Under the pieces are notes generated by a model that made no database searches, was not told the DNA's origin, and worked only from the letters and a program-made list of their open reading frames with translations. A stretch of DNA of 33,878 bases from Anaerolineae bacterium (GTDB lineage: Bacteria; Chloroflexota; Anaerolineae; J102): positions 1-33,878 of the forward strand of contig JALXCB010000187.1 in assembly GCA_026991225.1 (NCBI GenBank), given 5' to 3'. The translations under genes were made by a program, and so were the position numbers. Below are positions 14,323-22,265 of the stretch, piece after piece (positions within the stretch are counted from its first letter, which is position 1; each line of letters opens with the position of its first letter).

Positions 14323-16464
14323 ATGCTTACCTTCGACCGCATCGTCCCCACCACCTGCCCCTTCTGCGGCGTGGGATGCCAGATCAACCTCCATATCAAA
14401 GAAAACCGCATCGTGCAGGTGAGCGCGGATTTCGACAAGCGCCCCAATTACGGCGAACTCTGCGTCAAAGGCCGCTTCGGCACGGACTTCGTGCATCATC
14501 CCACCCGCCTGACCAAACCCCTCATCCGCAAGGACATCGTCCTGGGCCAGCCTTTCGGCAAGGCCCGACAGGCAGCCTCCGTGGCCGAAGCCTACCGCGA
14601 AGCCACCTGGGAGGAGGCGTTGACCCTGGTGGCGGACCAATTCGCGCGCATCGCCCAGGAATCGGGCGGGGACGCCATCGGCGCATTCGCCAGCGCCAAG
14701 CTCACCAATGAAGACAACTACCTGTTCCAGAAGCTCGCCCGCGCGGTGCTAAAGACCAACAATGTGGACCACTGCGCCCGATTGTGTCACGCAGGGTCGG
14801 TGGTGGGCCTCATGCGCACCATCGGCTCCGCGGCCATGTCCAACAGCATCACCGAGATGGAGCATCTGCACACCTTTCTGGTCACGGGCTCCAACACCAC
14901 CTACGCACACCCCGTCATCGCTCTGAAGATGCTTAAGGCCGTGGACAAGGGCGCGCGGCTGATCGTGGTGGATCCGCGGCGCATCGAGATGGCGGATCAC
15001 GCCACCCTGTGGCTGCAACAACGACCGGGCACGGACGTGGCCGTGTTCCAGGCCATGGCCCACGTCATCGTGGACGAGGGACTGTATGATAAGGATTATG
15101 TGGCCAGCCAGACCGAGGGCTTCGAGGAGTACGCGACCCACATCCAGCGATTCACCCCGGAATGGGCGGAGGACGTGTCGGGCGTCCCGGCCTGGAAGAT
15201 TCGGGAGGCCGCTCGCATGTATGCCACCGCCCCCTCAGCCGCTATCTACTGGGGAATGGGCATCAGCCAGAGCACCCACGGCTCGGACAATGCCAGCGCC
15301 CTGGTGAATCTGGCCATGCTGGCCGGGCATCTGGGCAAGTATGGCGGGGGATTGAATCCGCTGCGGGGACAGAACAACGTGCAGGGGTGTTCCGACATGG
15401 GTGGACTGCCTAACGTCTACCCCGGCTATCAGCCCGTCAGCGACCCCGCGGCCAAGGCCAAATTCGAAAAGCTGTGGGGAACCGAGCTGCACGATAAGCC
15501 CGGTCTGACGGTGGTGGAGATGGCGCATGCCGCGGGCGAGGGACGCATCCGGGCCATGTACATCATGGGAGAGAACCCGGCCACCTCGGACCCCAACTTG
15601 CATGCGGTGTACGAACATTTCTCCAACCTCGATTTCATGGTGGTGCAGGATATTTTCCCCACCGAAACCGCCCGCTTCGCCCACGTCATCCTGCCCGCGG
15701 CCAGTTGGGCGGAGAAGGATGGCACCTTCACCAATACGGAGCGCCGGGTGCAACGCATTCGTGCGGCGCTGCCCGCGCCGGGCGAAGCCCGTCCCGATCT
15801 GGAGATCCTGCAAGACCTGGCCCGACGGCTAGAGGCCCGGTTGGGCGTGCACACCACGCCCGGCTGGAACTACGCGGGGCCGGAAGAGGTCTGGCACGAA
15901 GTGGGCCAGGCCGCGTCCGAGTTCGCGGGCATTACCTATGAGCGCATCGAACATGAGGGGATTCAATATCCCTGCTACACCGAGGACGATCCGGGGACCA
16001 TGTATCTGTTCGAAGATGGCGTGCCCCGGGGCAAGGGCAAATTCTGGTTGATGGATTTCCGCCCGCCTGTGGAGCTGCCCGACGAGGATTATCCCTTCAA
16101 CCTCTCCACCGGGCGCCTGCTCTATCACTGGCATGGCGGCGCGCTCACCCGCCGTTCCCGCCTGAACGACGCTGCGCCTGAGCCCGTGGTGGAGATCCAT
16201 CCCCTGGACGCGAAGAAGCTGGGGCTGGTCTCGGGCGATCTGGCCCGCATTCGCTCCCGCCGGGGCGAAGTGGTGGCCCGGGTGCGCGTCACCGACCGCT
16301 CCCCCATCGGCACGGTCTTCCTGCCCATGCACTACGCCGAGGCCGCGGCCAACCTGCTCACCCTGGACGCGCTGGACCCCGCCGCCAAGATCCCCGACTA
16401 CAAGAACACCGCCGTGGCTGTGGAAAAGGCGGAGGCGGCGGATTGGCAATTGGTGTTGGCTTGA
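14323..16464 (+). CDS. fdhA: Formate dehydrogenase catalytic subunit (Mo/W-bis-PGD), Cys form
   Basis: This cytoplasmic molybdopterin oxidoreductase of 713 residues oxidises formate to CO2. The N-terminal [4Fe-4S] domain uses Cys12, Cys15, Cys19 and Cys47. The metal ligand is Cys155 followed by His156 in NVDHCARLCHAGSVVGL, the place of selenocysteine in E. coli FdhF, so this is the Cys version. The bis-PGD binding blocks GxNTTxxHP and MGENPATSDPN are present, as is the C-terminal cap domain (NLSTGRLLYHWHGGALTRRS). The ATG at 14323 is chosen because homology starts at once. The frame stays open upstream to 14209, through repeat DNA. In FdsA-type enzymes this chain is fused to the module encoded at 13502. 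No fdhD or mob gene is in the window. Confidence 0.94.
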   Translation: MLTFDRIVPTTCPFCGVGCQINLHIKENRIVQVSADFDKRPNYGELCVKGRFGTDFVHHPTRLTKPLIRKDIVLGQPFGKARQAASVAEAYREATWEEALTLVADQFARIAQESGGDAIGAFASAKLTNEDNYLFQKLARAVLKTNNVDHCARLCHAGSVVGLMRTIGSAAMSNSITEMEHLHTFLVTGSNTTYAHPVIALKMLKAVDKGARLIVVDPRRIEMADHATLWLQQRPGTDVAVFQAMAHVIVDEGLYDKDYVASQTEGFEEYATHIQRFTPEWAEDVSGVPAWKIREAARMYATAPSAAIYWGMGISQSTHGSDNASALVNLAMLAGHLGKYGGGLNPLRGQNNVQGCSDMGGLPNVYPGYQPVSDPAAKAKFEKLWGTELHDKPGLTVVEMAHAAGEGRIRAMYIMGENPATSDPNLHAVYEHFSNLDFMVVQDIFPTETARFAHVILPAASWAEKDGTFTNTERRVQRIRAALPAPGEARPDLEILQDLARRLEARLGVHTTPGWNYAGPEEVWHEVGQAASEFAGITYERIEHEGIQYPCYTEDDPGTMYLFEDGVPRGKGKFWLMDFRPPVELPDEDYPFNLSTGRLLYHWHGGALTRRSRLNDAAPEPVVEIHPLDAKKLGLVSGDLARIRSRRGEVVARVRVTDRSPIGTVFLPMHYAEAAANLLTLDALDPAAKIPDYKNTAVAVEKAEAADWQLVLA

Positions 16465-16566
16465 AAAGACCACTCGAAGATTAACACGGATAAGGGGACA
16501 CGGATGCGATGAAACATGTCAATGCTTCATCCGTGTTGACATGAAAAACCTCCATTGAAAGGTTTT

Positions 16567-16679
16567 CAACACGGAGACACGGAGGACACTGAGAAAAAAT
16601 AAGGGGATTCACGGAGAAAATCCTCTCCAAACCTTACCTTTTTCCTTACTCCGCGCTCTCTGTGTCTCCGTGGTTAAGT
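16567..16679. repeat. Inverted repeat between convergent genes, possible bidirectional terminator
   Basis: An AACACGGAGACACGGAG arm (about 16568-16584) faces the inverse CTCTGTGTCTCCGTGGTT arm (about 16658-16675), with further CACGGAG units between them. It lies between the convergent fdhA and FHA genes. Upstream (16470-16545) is a similar ACACGGATAAGG/ATCCGTGTTGAC pair. It may end transcription from both sides. Confidence 0.5.
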
Positions 16680-16683
16680 CACT

Positions 16684-17829
16684 TCACCCTCCCGTCACCC
16701 ACAGGGGGCGGGCCAGGTTGATGGGGCGGATGCTGTTGGCGAATCCGCTCTTCCCGGCCGCGTCCGGGCCCGGATACAACCCCACCAGCCGCCCGCTTTC
16801 ATCCAGCACAGGCGCGCCGATATTGCTCAGGCTCAGGGCGATGTCGGTGGTGATCCAGCCCCGCTCGACCTGGATGGCCGGGTCGGGCAAAAAGCCCACG
16901 GCCCGGCCTTCGCCCAGGGCCAACGCCTTGCCGATGCTCGGGCCTACGCCCTCGCCCCCGGCCGGGAAGCTAATGACTGCGATGCCCGCGCCCGCTTCCA
17001 GCGCGTCCGAATCCCCCAGGGGCATGGGAGGCAGCGCGAAGCTGTTGGGCAGGGGGGAGCCATCCTTTTGGGCGAAAATCTGGATCACGGCCATGTCCCG
17101 CCCCCGGTCGGCCCGCACCACATGCGCCCGATACCAGTCCAGCGTGTTGGGCTGCTCCCGGCTGAACACGCCCACCATGACCTGATTCTTGCGGTTGTAC
17201 GAGCGCCCGGTGGCGGGGTTGATGACCACGCTGTACGCGGTGAGGATGCGCCCCTTTTCTGTGAGGATGACGCCCGTGCCCGCCTGGCCGTTGGGGCCGT
17301 CGCCTGCGGGCGTGAGGACGAAGACGGTGGCGGGGATCGCGCCCGCGTAGCGGGCGTAGGGCGAGGGCGTGGCCGTGGGCTGAGCCGGCGCGCGCAGGGT
17401 TGGGGCCAGGGCGAAGGCCACCGCGGCCACCCCCAGCAGGCCCAGCACGACCCCCAGCAGGGCGTAAGGCAGGTAGGAAGGGCGGGAGGAGGCGGCCGCG
17501 GGCGCGGAGGGCGGAGGCGCGGGCGTCTCCACCTCGGGCGGCAGATAGGCCATCTCCAGGGTCACATTCCCCACCTGGATGCGGTCTCCCGGCTTCAGCA
17601 GCCGCGGCTCGGTGATGCGTTCGCCGTTGAGCCAGGTGCCATTGGCGCTGCCCCGGTCATAAAGCCAGGCTTCTTGTCCGCGCACGCGAATGTACGCATG
17701 ATGCCGCGACACGCCCGGGTCGGTGAGGATGACGTCGTTGTCGGGCGTGCGGCCGATGCTCAGTCCTTCCTCTTCGTTCTCGCTGATGGGATAGCGGTAA
17801 CCGGAGGGCTCGATGAGAAACCAGGGCAT
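16684..17829 (-). CDS. FHA domain - transmembrane - degenerate trypsin-like (HtrA-type) protein
   Basis: This is a 381-residue one-pass membrane protein. Residues 1-96 form an FHA phosphothreonine-binding domain (SIGRTPDNDVIL, Arg27; SRHHA, Ser41-Arg-His; NGTWLNG). A Pro/Ala-rich linker and one membrane helix (about 119-142) lead to a Thr/Pro spacer and a trypsin-fold domain. In that domain GTGVILTEKGRILTAYSVV has Ser200 where the catalytic His belongs. Asp245 is kept in GRDMAVIQI, but the GNSGGP serine loop reads SNIGAP (335-340), with Ile337 in place of the nucleophile. It is therefore probably a binding or sensing pseudoprotease, outside the membrane, coupled to FHA recognition of a phosphoprotein inside. 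No kinase gene lies in the window. ACTGATN-type heptamers precede the ATG. Confidence 0.85.
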   Translation of the reverse strand: MPWFLIEPSGYRYPISENEEEGLSIGRTPDNDVILTDPGVSRHHAYIRVRGQEAWLYDRGSANGTWLNGERITEPRLLKPGDRIQVGNVTLEMAYLPPEVETPAPPPSAPAAASSRPSYLPYALLGVVLGLLGVAAVAFALAPTLRAPAQPTATPSPYARYAGAIPATVFVLTPAGDGPNGQAGTGVILTEKGRILTAYSVVINPATGRSYNRKNQVMVGVFSREQPNTLDWYRAHVVRADRGRDMAVIQIFAQKDGSPLPNSFALPPMPLGDSDALEAGAGIAVISFPAGGEGVGPSIGKALALGEGRAVGFLPDPAIQVERGWITTDIALSLSNIGAPVLDESGRLVGLYPGPDAAGKSGFANSIRPINLARPLWVTGG

Positions 17830-17831
17830 GG

Positions 17832-17867
17832 TTCAGTTAGCAGTATTCAGTGATCAGTCAACAGTGG
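17832..17867 (-). repeat. ACTGATN-type heptamer tract (family F) before the FHA gene
   Basis: Read on the minus strand, five ACTGNNN units (ACTGTTG, ACTGATC, ACTGAAT, ACTGCTA, ACTGAAC) end just before the ATG at 17829. The spacing is exactly seven bases, as in the tracts at 2020 and 24019. Confidence 0.65.
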
Positions 17868-17881
17868 AGGGTGAGGCGGAG

Positions 17882-18023
17882 TTGGCGCGGGAAGCCGAAT
17901 TCGTGATACGTAATGCGTGATGCGTAAGGACATAACGTTTGACGTTTCACGCCCGTTGCCGCCTCGGCCCACGCGGGCCTGGCGATCCTTCCGCAACCGA
18001 CGATCATCCTATTTTCATAGCAG
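17882..18023 (+). repeat. Family D heptamer repeat, copy 3
   Basis: GGCGCGGGAAGCCGAATTC precedes the GTGATAC-GTAATGC-GTGATGC-GTAAGGA heptamers and their inverse. CGCCCGTTGC, a GCCTCGGCCCACGCGGGC arm and a CCTTCCGCAACC tail follow. The heptamer part is nearly the exact inverse of the copy at 19439-19580, so the amidohydrolase gene is bracketed by inverted repeats. A 15-bp direct repeat (CTATTTTCATAGCAG at 18009-18023 and 18163-18177) marks a further small insertion between here and the gene. No gene is seen in the gap 17830-18193. Confidence 0.75.
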
Positions 18024-18193
18024 GCGCCACGCGCGGCGGCGCGCCGATACCGATGAAAATGAGAACGCAGATGACGCAGATGCAACGCTGATTTCCGCAG
18101 ATAATCTTTAGTCTTCAGTCTTTTTTCTTCGTGCCTTCGCTTTCCTTCGCGCCTTCGTGGCTCTATTTTCATAGCAGACGTCCGGGGCCGCGT

Positions 18194-19378
18194 TCAGGTT
18201 CCCCGGCGCAAATAAGCGACTGCGATTTGGCTCATGACGGCCGCGGCCAGGGGCAGGGCGTCCTCGTGGATGTCGAAGCGGGGGTTGTGATGCGGCCCGC
18301 GGGCGCCGCCTTCCGGCTCCGCGCCCAGCAGCACATAGCACCCCGGCACGCGGTTCAATATCTCCGACATATCCTCCGCCACCATGATGGGCCGGATCTG
18401 CACAATCTGCGTTTCGGGCAGGATGGCCAGCGCGGCCTCGCGGGCGATGGCGGCCATCTCGGGGTCGTTGATGACGGCGGGCGTGTATTCGTCCTCCCGA
18501 ATCTCCAGCGTATAGCTGGCTCCATGCGCCCGCGTCACCCCGTCCAGCATCTCTTCCATGCGGCGGATGAGCAAGGCCCGCACGGCGGGGTCGAAGGTGC
18601 GCAGCGTGCCCTCCATGCGGGCCTCCTCGGCAATGACATTGAACGCATCACCCGCATGCAGGCTGCCGATGCTCAGCACCGCAGCGTCGTGGGGCGAAAC
18701 GTTGCGGCTGACGATATGATGCAGCATGTTGACCGCCTCCGACGCCGCCAGCACGGCGTCGATAGTGTCTTCGGGCACGGCCCCATGCCCGCCCCGGCCG
18801 GTAATCGCGATGTCGAAGCGGTCGGCCGCGGCCATGAGGGGGCCGGGCTGCACCACCAGCTTTCCCAGGGGAAACTGATTCCACAGGTGCAGGGCGAAGG
18901 CCGCGTCGGGCGCGGGGTTATCCAGCACGCCGTCGCGGATCGTGGCTCGTGCTCCGCCCAGGCCTTCTTCCGCCGGCTGGAAGAGCAGTTTGACCGCGCC
19001 GGGCCATTGATCGCGGGTTTGGGTCAGCAGCTCGGCCACGCCCATGCCGATGGCGGTATGCCCGTCATGCCCGCACGCGTGCATCAACCCCGGCTGCTGG
19101 CTGGCCCAGGGCAGGCCCGTGGCCTCGGTCACGGGCAGCGCGTCCATATCGAAACGCAGCAGGACCACCGGGCCGGGGCCGTTGCCTTCGATGATCCCCA
19201 CGACGCCCGTCTCCCCCACGCCGGTGGTCACCTCCAACCCCAGCGATTGGAGATGCTCGGCCACGATGGCCGCAGTGCGGAATTCCTGGAAGCCCAGTTC
19301 GGGATGCTGATGGAAATCGCGCCGCCAGGCGATGAGTTTGGGGGTGAGTTGGTTGGCGAGGATGAGGTAGTCGGGCAT
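18194..19378 (-). CDS. M20D-family amidohydrolase / aminoacylase
   Basis: This cytoplasmic metal-dependent amidohydrolase of 394 residues belongs to the M20D group (hippurate hydrolase, IAA-amino acid hydrolase, N-acyl amino acid deacylase types). It cleaves N-acyl or peptide amide bonds. Signatures are RRDFHQHPELG near residue 19, the metal-binding Cys102-x-His104 in HACGHDGHT, the catalytic acidic pair in QPAEEG, the dimerisation lid domain opening with GRGGHGAVPEDTIDAV, and HHNPRFDIHEDAL near the end. The substrate is not deducible. I start at the ATG at 19378, where family homology begins. The frame continues upstream into repeat DNA that should not be translated. Confidence 0.9.
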   Translation of the reverse strand: MPDYLILANQLTPKLIAWRRDFHQHPELGFQEFRTAAIVAEHLQSLGLEVTTGVGETGVVGIIEGNGPGPVVLLRFDMDALPVTEATGLPWASQQPGLMHACGHDGHTAIGMGVAELLTQTRDQWPGAVKLLFQPAEEGLGGARATIRDGVLDNPAPDAAFALHLWNQFPLGKLVVQPGPLMAAADRFDIAITGRGGHGAVPEDTIDAVLAASEAVNMLHHIVSRNVSPHDAAVLSIGSLHAGDAFNVIAEEARMEGTLRTFDPAVRALLIRRMEEMLDGVTRAHGASYTLEIREDEYTPAVINDPEMAAIAREAALAILPETQIVQIRPIMVAEDMSEILNRVPGCYVLLGAEPEGGARGPHHNPRFDIHEDALPLAAAVMSQIAVAYLRRGT

Positions 19379-19438
19379 GGAGATTGAAGATGGATTCTGA
19401 TTTTTGTGTTCTTCGTGCCTTTGTGGCCTTTTTTTCAG

Positions 19439-19580
19439 GAAAACCAGCGTTGGCGTCGTTTGCAAAGGTTCGCCAGGCCGAAGTCGGGCGAGATGGCGAT
19501 CAGCGTAAAACGTGAAACGTGAAACGTTATGTCCTTACGCATCACGCATTACGGATCACGATCTTGGTTGCCCGCGCCAC
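19439..19580 (-). repeat. Family D heptamer repeat, copy 4, upstream of the amidohydrolase
   Basis: On the minus strand: GTGATCC-GTAATGC-GTGATGC-GTAAGGA heptamers, the inverse tract, a GACTTCGGCCTGGCGA arm and a CCTTTGCAAACGACGCCAACGC tail running toward the gene start at 19378. It has the same sense relative to its gene as the copies before fdhA, the 22083 gene and ugpA. Confidence 0.7.
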
Positions 19581-19629
19581 AGGAGCTGCGAGTATATTCA
19601 TCGGTATTGGCGAACCGCTGCTCGTAAAG

Positions 19630-19680
19630 AAAAAGGACGGACTTCGCCCGCATGATCATGCAGGTTCATCCGTCCTTTTT
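19630..19680 (-). terminator. Rho-independent-type terminator after lipA
   Basis: AAAAAGGACGGA (19630-19641) and TCCGTCCTTTTT (19669-19680) form a perfect 12-bp stem. Its 27-nt loop contains the palindrome GCATGATCATGC. On the minus strand the stem ends in a T-rich run, about 85 nt after the lipA stop. The A/T symmetry would allow it to work in both directions. Confidence 0.75.
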
Positions 19681-19763
19681 GACGCCGCCCTTGGGCGAGA
19701 GCGGCGTCGGCTCAGGAGGTCATCATGTTCGGGCGGCATCTTAACCGAAAGCGCGGGCATTTG

Positions 19764-20738
19764 TCAAACCGCCGCGGGCGCAGGGAGATCGTCGCGCGCG
19801 ATGAGCCGGGCCTGGCCATCCGCGTGGTAGGAGGAGCGCACCAGCGGGCCCGATTCCACCCATCGGAAGCCGATCTCCTCCTCGCCGATGCGGCGCAATT
19901 CCTTGAATTCGTCGGGATGCCAGTAGCGCTCGATGGGAAGATGGTAGCGGGTAGGTTGCAGATATTGCCCGATGGTGACGATATCCACGCCCGCCTCGCG
20001 CAAATCCTCCATCACCTGGATCACCTCCTCCCAGCGCTCGCCCAGGCCTACCATCAGGCCCGATTTCGTCAGCGTCTGCGGGTCCATTTCCTTGGCCTTA
20101 CGCAGCACCTCCAGCGACCGGCGATATTTGGCCTGCGGCCGCACCCGTCGATAGAGACGGGGCACGGTTTCCACGTTGTGATTCAGGATCTCCGGCTTCT
20201 CCCGCATCACCGTCCACAGCGCCTTCTCGTCCCCCTGGAAGTCGGGGATGAGGACCTCGATGGTGCAGCCGGGCAGAAATTCCCGGATCTTGCGGATGGT
20301 GGCGGCGAAGATGAAGGCGCCGCCGTCGGGCAGCTCGTCCCGGTTTACCGAGGTGAGCACCGCGTGACGCAGGTTCATCTGCTGGACGGTGCGGGCGACG
20401 CGGATGGGTTCGAGGATATCCACTTTTTCGGGCCGTCCCACCTTGATTTTGCAGAAGCCGCAGGAGCGGGTGCAGGTGTCGCCCAGCAGGAGGAAGGTGG
20501 CCGTGCCCCGGCCCCAGCACTCGCCCAGGTTGGGGCAGCCCGCCTCCTCGCAGACGGTGTTGAGATGCTCCTCGCGGATGAGATGGTTGACCTGGAAGAA
20601 GGTTTCGCCCGCGGGCGAGGTGACGCGCAGCCAGTCGGGCCGGCGCCCGCGGGTGAGCTGCGGCTTGCTCCAGTCGTGTTTGGGCGGGTTGGGGTCGAGT
20701 TCGATGGGGAGAGAGAGAGAGGAAGTATCGTTGGACAT
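19764..20738 (-). CDS. lipA: Lipoyl synthase (radical SAM)
   Basis: This cytoplasmic enzyme of 324 residues inserts two sulfur atoms into protein-bound octanoyl chains to make lipoate. The auxiliary cluster is bound by Cys63, Cys68 and Cys74 ([12 protein letters not shown]). The radical-SAM cluster is bound by Cys89, Cys93 and Cys96 (CTRSCGFC), and the C-terminal RSSY serine ligand is at 301-304. All hallmark residues are intact. The start at 20738 is chosen because upstream in-frame sequence to 20912 is translated from a family C element and has no LipA similarity. lpdA, whose product works on lipoylated complexes, lies 1.5 kb upstream on the same strand. No Shine-Dalgarno is visible. Confidence 0.95.
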   Translation of the reverse strand: MSNDTSSLSLPIELDPNPPKHDWSKPQLTRGRRPDWLRVTSPAGETFFQVNHLIREEHLNTVCEEAGCPNLGECWGRGTATFLLLGDTCTRSCGFCKIKVGRPEKVDILEPIRVARTVQQMNLRHAVLTSVNRDELPDGGAFIFAATIRKIREFLPGCTIEVLIPDFQGDEKALWTVMREKPEILNHNVETVPRLYRRVRPQAKYRRSLEVLRKAKEMDPQTLTKSGLMVGLGERWEEVIQVMEDLREAGVDIVTIGQYLQPTRYHLPIERYWHPDEFKELRRIGEEEIGFRWVESGPLVRSSYHADGQARLIARDDLPAPAAV

Positions 20739-20820
20739 GAATGGAAGGTTTTTGAGAGGTATGCGGAGGGAGCAGATGCGTAATCCGTAAAACGTAACAG
20801 GTTGATGCGAGATACAGACT

Positions 20821-21062
20821 GTAACTGCTAAGGTCGCACCGCCGCTTTTTGCCACGAAGACACGAAGAAAACGAAGGCACGACGTATTTTCTTTATTTTT
20901 CCTTCGTGTCATCGAAAAACTTCGAGCCTTCGTGGCTTTTGGCGGCCTAAAGTCAAGTACGTTAGCAGTTACAATTTTTCTTTATTTTCCCCTTCGTGTC
21001 TTCGAAAAACTTCGAGCCTTCGTGGCTTCTTGTGGCCTGAAATCGAGTACGTTAGCAGTTAC
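20821..21062 (-). mobile_element. Family C element, copy 2, with internal duplication and 8-bp TSD
   Basis: The outer ends are GTAACTGCTAAGGT (left) and GTAACTGCTAACGTACT (right, inward). The whole 242-bp block is flanked by a perfect 8-bp direct repeat, TACAGACT (20813-20820 and 21063-21070). A complete 152-bp element occupies 20821-20972, and its right-hand 90 bp is repeated in tandem at 20973-21062. The duplication therefore lies inside the target duplication. It accounts for most of the gap between lipA and the 21073-22083 gene, and ends 10 bp past that gene's stop. Confidence 0.82.
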
Positions 21063-21072
21063 TACAGACTTC

Positions 21073-22083
21073 TCACGTTTCACGTGTTGGCCGCGGGACC
21101 AGAGGCGCGGAGAGCATGGTTTGCAGGCCCGCGGGCATGGCCGGGACGCGTATAGCCTGGTTGACGATGATGGCGGCGGTGGCTTTGTCGCCGTGGACGC
21201 CTGTGATCTTCATGTGCAGCGTCTGGTCGCCGGTGATGAAGGTCTCATCCCGGCTGCCGCCCGCCACCCCGGCCTCCATCACCAGCTCCATGGTGATGCG
21301 GGGCTCGCCCGCGATGAGGCCCTGGGCTTCCTGGCGGACGCCTTTGCACTGGCCCGGTTCGATCCAGCCCAGGCCCGATTCGATGGCCTCCTTCGCCACA
21401 ATGGGCTTGCTCTCCACCGCCACCACGTCCAGGTCCCAACCCAGGCCCGCGGCCAGCATGTACAGGCTGTCCTTCAGGCCCACATGGCCGATCGCGCCCC
21501 GGTCGAGCTGTTCCTGCACCCAGGCCGGGTCCTTGCCCAGGCCGTTTTTCTCTTGCAAGGGGATGCGCCGCTCCAGCACGTCTACGAACCGGGCCACGTG
21601 GATGCTTTCGATATCGCTGGTGAGGCGACTGAGCAGCGCGGGCAGCGCGTCCATGATCATGCCGGGATTGACGCCCACGCCCAGCAGGGTGACGCCCGCC
21701 TTCTTCGCGGCCTCGTCCAGCTCCCGGGCCAGATCGGGGTGATCCTCCCACGGCCACACCAGCTCCTCGCAGGTGGAGACGACGTTGTACCCGCGGGCGA
21801 TGGCCTCCAAGAGCTGGCCCCGGGCCTGGGTCAGCTTGGAGACGGTGGCCTGGAGCACGACCGCGCCGGGGGGAGCCTGCACCTGGGCCAGGGAGGAGAC
21901 GATGGGCAGGTCGGGCAGGTCCGCGTCGCAGACCTGATTCAGGGTGAATTCTTGCAGCTCGGGATTGATATCCACCGCGCCTACCGAAACCAGACGCGGC
22001 TCGCTGGCCGCGGTGCGGCCGATCTGCTGGCCAATGGGGCCAAGTCCGAAGTGGATGACGGGGATGGGGTTCATGATAGTCAT
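21073..22083 (-). CDS. Dihydrodipicolinate-reductase-like NAD(P)-dependent dehydrogenase
   Basis: This 336-residue Rossmann-fold protein has HFGLGPIGQQIGR at its N-terminus as the dinucleotide-binding loop and a later GVGVNPGMIMDALP block. It resembles the dihydrodipicolinate reductase-like group that includes 2,4-diaminopentanoate dehydrogenase of clostridial ornithine degradation. It lacks the diagnostic DapB HH..KxDxPSGTA motif, so it is unlikely to be the lysine-pathway DapB. The true substrate is unknown, and no other ornithine-degradation gene is in the window. Two possible starts exist, ATG at 22083 and ATG at 22074. Neither has a Shine-Dalgarno. A family D repeat lies directly upstream. 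Confidence 0.75.
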   Translation of the reverse strand: MTIMNPIPVIHFGLGPIGQQIGRTAASEPRLVSVGAVDINPELQEFTLNQVCDADLPDLPIVSSLAQVQAPPGAVVLQATVSKLTQARGQLLEAIARGYNVVSTCEELVWPWEDHPDLARELDEAAKKAGVTLLGVGVNPGMIMDALPALLSRLTSDIESIHVARFVDVLERRIPLQEKNGLGKDPAWVQEQLDRGAIGHVGLKDSLYMLAAGLGWDLDVVAVESKPIVAKEAIESGLGWIEPGQCKGVRQEAQGLIAGEPRITMELVMEAGVAGGSRDETFITGDQTLHMKITGVHGDKATAAIIVNQAIRVPAMPAGLQTMLSAPLVPRPTRET

Positions 22084-22097
22084 CAGTGTGTTGGGTG

Positions 22098-22223
22098 TGA
22101 TTGCGGAAGGAACAGGGGGATAAGGTTGGGTAAGGCGGCAACGGACGTAATGCGTAATCCGTAATCCGTGAGGTCGTCACGCATCACGTATTACGGATTA
22201 CGAGATCGGCTTCTCGCGCCAAT
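22098..22223 (-). repeat. Family D heptamer repeat, copy 5
   Basis: On the minus strand: TTGGCGCGAGAAGCCGATCTC, then CGTAATC/CGTAATA/CGTGATG heptamers and their inverse, GTCCGTTGCCGCCTTACCC, and a TTCCTTCCGCAATC tail reaching to within 15 bases of the ATG at 22083. The sense relative to the gene is the same as in copies 2, 4 and 6. Confidence 0.7.
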
Positions 22224-22265
22224 GCGGCCGGATGCTGATCGGATTCCACAAAAGGGCCGTTGCCC

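Noticed and set aside
16684-17829. Active HtrA/DegP-type serine protease
   Set aside because: The catalytic His and Ser positions are occupied by Ser200 and Ile337.
20739-20912. N-terminal extension of lipA
   Set aside because: The extension translates family C repeat DNA and its flank. LipA homology and usual length fit the start at 20738.
21073-22083. Lysine-pathway DapB
   Set aside because: The DapB signature motifs are absent and the protein is longer than typical DapB. It fits the 2,4-diaminopentanoate dehydrogenase-like group better.
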